A stretch of 64,000 bases of DNA from Nocardia neocaledoniensis (GTDB lineage: Bacteria; Actinomycetota; Actinomycetes; Mycobacteriales; Mycobacteriaceae). How positions within the stretch are numbered: position 1 is the first letter of the stretch; every line of letters begins with the position of its first letter. This document shows positions 48,301-54,300 of the stretch, piece by piece. The notes beneath the pieces were generated by a model, which saw nothing but the letters and a program-made list of their open reading frames with translations, had not been told where the DNA came from and ran no database searches. Made by a program: the position numbers and the translations under genes. The stretch spans positions 124,001 through 188,000 of the forward strand of contig NZ_QGTL01000005.1 of the NCBI RefSeq assembly GCF_003182135.1. Reading direction: 5' to 3'.

Positions 48301-51300
48301 CCCCGGCGATCGTGCCCACGGCGCGTCGCGGTCACGCCGATGCGGCCACGGTGTCGAAGGGGGTGGCCGGGCTGTTCGTCGCCGGCGCCGCCGTGGACTG
48401 GGCCGCGCTGTACGGCGGTGGCCGGCGCGTCGACCTGCCCACCTACGCCTTCCAGCACGAGCGGTTCTGGCTCGATCCCCGGCAGGTGCTGGCGAAGTCG
48501 TGGCTGGGCGCCGAACTCGGCGGGGTCGGTTCGGCGGGCCTGGCGCCGGTGGAACACCCGCTGCTGGGCGCGATGGTGGCGCATCCGTCCTCGGGGGAGG
48601 TGATCTTCACCGGCCGGTGGTCGGTGGACTCGATGCCCTGGCTGGCCGACCACAGTGTGCTCGGCGTGGTGCTGCTGCCCGGCACCGGATTCGTCGAGCT
48701 GGCGAGCTACGTCGGTGGGGTCCTCGGCTACGAGGTGGTGGACGAGCTCGTCCTGCAGACCCCGTTGACGATGCCCGCCCAAGGCAGCGTCGCGGTCCAG
48801 GTCGTGGTCGCCGCCGACGAGGCGGGACGCCGTCGGCTGACCGTGCACTCGCGGCAGACCGACGAAGGACCGTGGGCACTGCACGCCGAAGGTGTTCTCG
48901 CCCAAGGTGATCCGACCCCCGGCTTCGATCTGGCCGTGTGGCCGCCGACCGATGCCGAGCCGACGTCCCTCGTGGGCGCCTACGACGACCTGTTCGATCT
49001 CGGCTACGGCTACGGCCCCTTCTTCCAGGGTCTGCAGACGGCCTGGCGGCGTGGCGACGAGCTGTTCGCCCAGGTCGCGCTGCCGGACCCCCGGGACGGC
49101 ACCGATTTCGGCGTTCACCCGGCGCTGCTCGACGCCGCGCTGCACGTGGGGATCGTGCACGGTCTCCGCGACGGTGTCGGGGACTTCCCGGCACTGCCGT
49201 TCACCTGGAACCGCGTGGTGTCGCACGCCAAGGGCGCGAGCGCGGTGCGGGTGCGGATCGTGGTCGACGGCACCAGGTTCGCGGTACAACTCGCCGACGG
49301 CGAGGGGCGCCCGGTGCTGTCGGTCGGCGCGCTGGTGTCTCGGCCGGTCTCGGCCGATCGTCTCGGCGTCGACCACGGCCCGGAATCCCTCTTCCGGCTG
49401 TCCTGGAATCCCGTCGCCGCGCCCGCCACGACCGTGGCGCCCGACCGTGTGGCGACGCTGCGCTGGAGCGGCGACACCGACGCGGTGCGTCACTACGGTG
49501 ATCTCGCGGCACTGGTCGCAGACCTCGACGCGAACCCGGACGCGGCCGTCCCCGAGATCGTGCTGCTCGCGAGCCCGAGCGACGACGCCGCGCCGCCGCA
49601 GGCGGCTCACGGGGTGCTGACCGAAGTCTTGGCGACCATCCAGGGCTGGCTGACCGAATCCCGTTTCGCCGGTTCTCGTTTGGTGGTGACGACCGGACAC
49701 GGCATCGCCGCCACCGAGGCCGATCCGGTGCGGCTCGACCAGGCTCCCGTCTGGGGTCTGGTGCGGGCCGCGCAGGCCGAGCACCCCGGTCGCTTCCAGC
49801 TTCTCGACCTCGACGGCGCGCACGATCCGATCGCCGTCGCGGCCGCGGCCGCCGCCGCGGAACCCGAAGCGGCGCTGCGTGCCGGGACGTTGCTGGTACC
49901 GCGACTGGACCGCCACGTTCCCGGCGCGGCCACTCCGTCGCTCGCGGCGGGCACCGTGCTGGTGACCGGCGGCACCGGTGGGCTCGGCGCGGTGCTCGCC
50001 CGGCACCTGGTGACCGAACACGGTGTGCGCCACCTGCTCCTGACGTCGCGACGCGGCCTGGACGCGCCCGGTGCTCCCGCACTGCGCGACGAACTCGTCG
50101 CGCTCGGCGCGCGGGTCGACGTCGCCGCCTGTGACGTGGCGGATCGCAGCGCGCTGGCCACCCTGCTGGCCGGCATCGCGGACGAGCATCCGCTGGTGGG
50201 CGTCGTGCACGCGGCCGGCGTCGCGGACAACGGCGTCATCGAGGCGATGACGCCCGACCGGATCGGGAAGGTGTTCGGGCCCAAGGCCGATGCCGCGTGG
50301 CATCTGCACGAACTCACCCGCGATGCCACCCTGTCGCTGTTCGTCCTGGTGTCCTCGGCGGGCGGGCTGGTCCTGGCCGCCGGGCAGGCCAACTACGCGG
50401 CGGCGAACGTCTTCCTCGACGCCCTCGCGACGCACCGCCGCGCGCTCGGGCTGCCCGCCACCGCGATCGACTACGGCCTGTGGGCACGCGCGAGCGGTCT
50501 CGGCGTCGAGCTCTCCGACGACGACTTCGACCGGATGGCCCGGCTCGGCTTCCCGCCGCTGACCGAGGCCGAGGGCTTGGCCCTGTTCGACGCCGCGATC
50601 GCCACCGAGACCGCCCAGACCGTGGCGCTGCGGGTCGACCCGGCGGTCCTGCGCACCCGAGGCGAACAGATCCCCGCCCTGCTGCGGGCACTCGCGCCCG
50701 TTCCGGCGCGCCGGGCGACCCGGACCGCGGCCGGGCAGGCATTCGTTCAGCGGCTCGCCGGTCTGTCCGGGGACGAGCGGGGCGCCGCCCTGCTCGAACT
50801 CGTCCGCGACACCGCCGCGGAGGTGCTCGGGCACGGCTCCGGCGCCGCCATCGAACCGCAGCAGGCGTTCCAGCAACTCGGGTTCGACTCGTTGGGCGCC
50901 ATCGACTTCCGCAACAGGCTCAATACCGCGACGGGTCTGCACCTGCCCGCCACGCTGATCTTCGATTTCCCCAACCCGCGACTCGTCGCCGAGCACATCG
51001 ATGCCGAGTTCACCGGTACCAGCCGGGACGTGGGCGTCACCACGGGAACGGCGGTCGGCGACGACCGGATCGCCGTGGTGGCGATGGGGTGCCGCTACCC
51101 GGGCGGCATCACCTCACCGGAGGATCTGTGGCGGCTGGTCGCCGCCGGTGGGGAGACCACCGGCGCGCTGCCGGACGATCGAGGCTGGGACATCGAGGGC
51201 CTCTACGATCCCGAGCCGGGCAAGGCAGGCAAGACCTACACCCGTCACGGTGGATTCCTGTACTCCGCAGCCGATTTCGACGCGGACTTCTTCGGGATCA

Positions 51301-54300
51301 GTCCCAATGAAGCGCTGCAGATGGATCCGCAGCAGCGGGTACTGCTCGAGGTCTCGTGGGAGGCGCTGGAGCGGGCCGGTGTCGATCCGGGCGCGCTGCG
51401 GGGCAGCTCGACCGGCGTGTTCACCGGCGTGATGTACCACGACTACGCCCAGGGCGCCGGGACCGGCAACAACGCGGGCGGCAGTCTGGTCTCCGGCCGC
51501 ATCGCCTACACGCTGGGCCTGGAAGGCCCCGCGGTATCGGTGGATACGGCCTGTTCGTCGTCGCTGGTCGCGGTGCATCTGGCCGCGCAGTCGCTGCGGA
51601 CGGGGGAGTGCGACCTGGCGCTGGCAGGCGGCGTGGCCGTGATGTCCGCGCCGGACATGTTCCTCGAGTTCAGCCGCCAGCGCGGACTGTCCCCGGACGG
51701 TCGCTGCAAGTCCTTCGCCGACGCGGCCGACGGCGTCGCCTGGGCCGAGGGCGCGGGTGTGCTGGTGCTCGAGCGGTTGTCCGACGCCCGGCGCCACGGT
51801 CACGCGGTGCTGGCGGTGCTCGCGGGCTCGGCGGTGAACCAGGACGGCGCGTCGAACGGCTTCGCCGCCCCGAACGGGCCGTCGCAACAGCGGGTGATCC
51901 GCCAGGCGCTCGCGAACGCCGGGGTGCCCGCGATCGAGGTCGACGCGGTAGAGGCCCACGGCACCGGCACGACGCTGGGCGATCCGATCGAGGCGCAGGC
52001 GCTGATGGCCACCTACGGCCGGGATCGCGATGCCGCGCGGCCGCTGTGGCTGGGCTCGCTGAAATCCAACATCGGGCACGCGCAGGCCGCCGCCGGTGTC
52101 GGTGGCGTGATCAAGATGGTCATGGCCATGCGCCACGGCGAGCTGCCGCGCACCCTGCACGTGGATCAGCCGTCCACGAAGGTGGACTGGTCCGCGGGAC
52201 AGGTCCGCCTGCTCACCGAGCCGGTGTCGTGGCCGGAGGTGGATCGGCCGCGTCGCGCGGCGGTGTCCTCGTTCGGGCTCAGCGGCACCAACGCGCACCT
52301 CATCATCGAACAGGCGCCCGCGGCGGACCCCGTGGACGGGCACCGGACCGATCCGGCGGGCGGCGTCCTCCCGTGGGTGCTCTCCGCCCGCGGCGCCGAC
52401 GCGCTCGCCGAGCAGGCCGCCCGGCTGGCCGCGCGGGTGGCCGATCACCGGGACGATCCGATCGATGTGGGCTTCTCCCTGGTCGATTCGAGGATGCTGT
52501 TCGATCACCGGGCCGTGGTGCTCGCGACCGAACCGGCCGCGCTGGTGGCCGGGACCCAGGCACTGAGCCGGGGCGAGGCGCTGCCGGGCGTCGTGTCCGG
52601 CCGCGTGGTGCCGGGGTCGACGGGTGTGGTGTTCTCCGGGCAGGGGGCGCAGTGGGCCGGGATGGCCGTCGAGCTGCGTACGGCCTGTCCGGTGTTCGCC
52701 GAACATTTCGACGCGATCGTCACTCAGCTCGATCCGCTGCTGGGACAGCCGGTTTCGCTCGAAGCGGCGTTGGCGAGCGAGGAGCTGATAGACCGGACGG
52801 TCTTCACCCAGGCGGGGTTGTTCGCGTTCGAGGTGGCGCTGTTCCGCCTGCTCGAGTCGTGGGGTGTGCGTGCGGATGTCGTCGCGGGTCATTCGATCGG
52901 TGAGGTCGCGGCCGCGCACGTGGCCGGGGTGTTGTCTCTCGAGGACGCGTGTGTCCTGGTGGCCGCGCGCGGCAGGCTCATGCAGGCGCTGCCCGCCGGT
53001 GGCGCGATGCTCGCCGTGGGCGCCGCCGAGGCCGACGTGACGGCGTTGCTGTCCGGCGCGATCTCGATCGCGGCGGTCAACGGGCCAGCGTCGGTCGTCT
53101 TGTCCGGTAGCGAGGACGAGATCCGCACGATGGCGGCACTGTGCGCCGAACGTGGCTGGCGCACACACCGTTTGCGTGTGTCGCATGCGTTCCACTCGGC
53201 GTTGATGGAGCCGATGCTGGCCGAGTTCGCTTCGGCGATCGAGGGTTTGGTGTTCGGTCGGCCCTCGATCCCGTTGGTATCGACCGTGACCGGTGCCCGG
53301 GTCACCGAGGAGATGACCGATCCGGCGTACTGGGTGGGTCAGGTTCGCGACACGGTCCGGTTCGCCGATGCGGTCGCCGCGATGGCGGAGCTGGGCGTGT
53401 CTCGGTTCGCCGAAGTCGGGCCGGACGCCGTGCTGTTCCCGATGATCAACCAGATCGTCGAGGAGTTGACTGTGCCCGTGGTGCCGTCGGTGGTGGCGCC
53501 GGCGCGCCGGGGCCGGGCGGATGCCGCCGCCGTGCTCGCCGGGGTGGCGGGGTTGTTCGTCACCGGCGCCGAGGTCGACTGGGCCCGCCTGTACATCGGG
53601 ACCGGAGCTCGGCGCGTCGACCTGCCGACCTACGCCTTCCAGCGTCAGCGCTACTGGCTCGCCCCCGGCGCCGCCGCCGCTGGTGACGCCAGGTCGATGG
53701 GTTTCGCCGCCACCGGGCACCCCCTGGTGTCGGCCGTGGCGTCGCAGCCGGAATCCGACACGATCGCGCTCAGCGGGCGACTGTCGGTCCGGACCCAGCC
53801 CTGGCTGGCCGACCACGCGGTCATGGACACCGTGCTGGTCCCCGGCACCGGACTGGTCGAACTCGCGATGCACGCGGGCGAACAGCTCGGCTGCCCCGCG
53901 CTGGACGAACTCGTCCTGCGGGCGCCGCTGGTGCTCCCGGACGCGGCCGGTGCGGCCGTGCGCGTGGTGGTCGACGCCGAGGACGCGGCCGGTCGTCGCC
54001 GCGTGCGGATCTTCTCCCGCACCGACGACGCCGTCGACACGCCCTGGACGGTGCACGCCGCGGGTGCGCTCGCGACCGAGAGCGACAGCACCGCCGTCGA
54101 TCTGGTGGCCTGGCCGCCCGCGGACGCGGTGCCGGTGGATATCGACGGGGTCTATGACGCCCTCGACGAGCAGGGATACCACTACGGCCCGGTCTTCCAG
54201 GCCCTGCGCGCGGTCTGGCGCGGCGACGACGGGCTGTACGCCGAGGTCGCGTTGCCCGAGACCGCGCGCGCGGAGGCGAACCGGTTCGGTATCCATCCCG

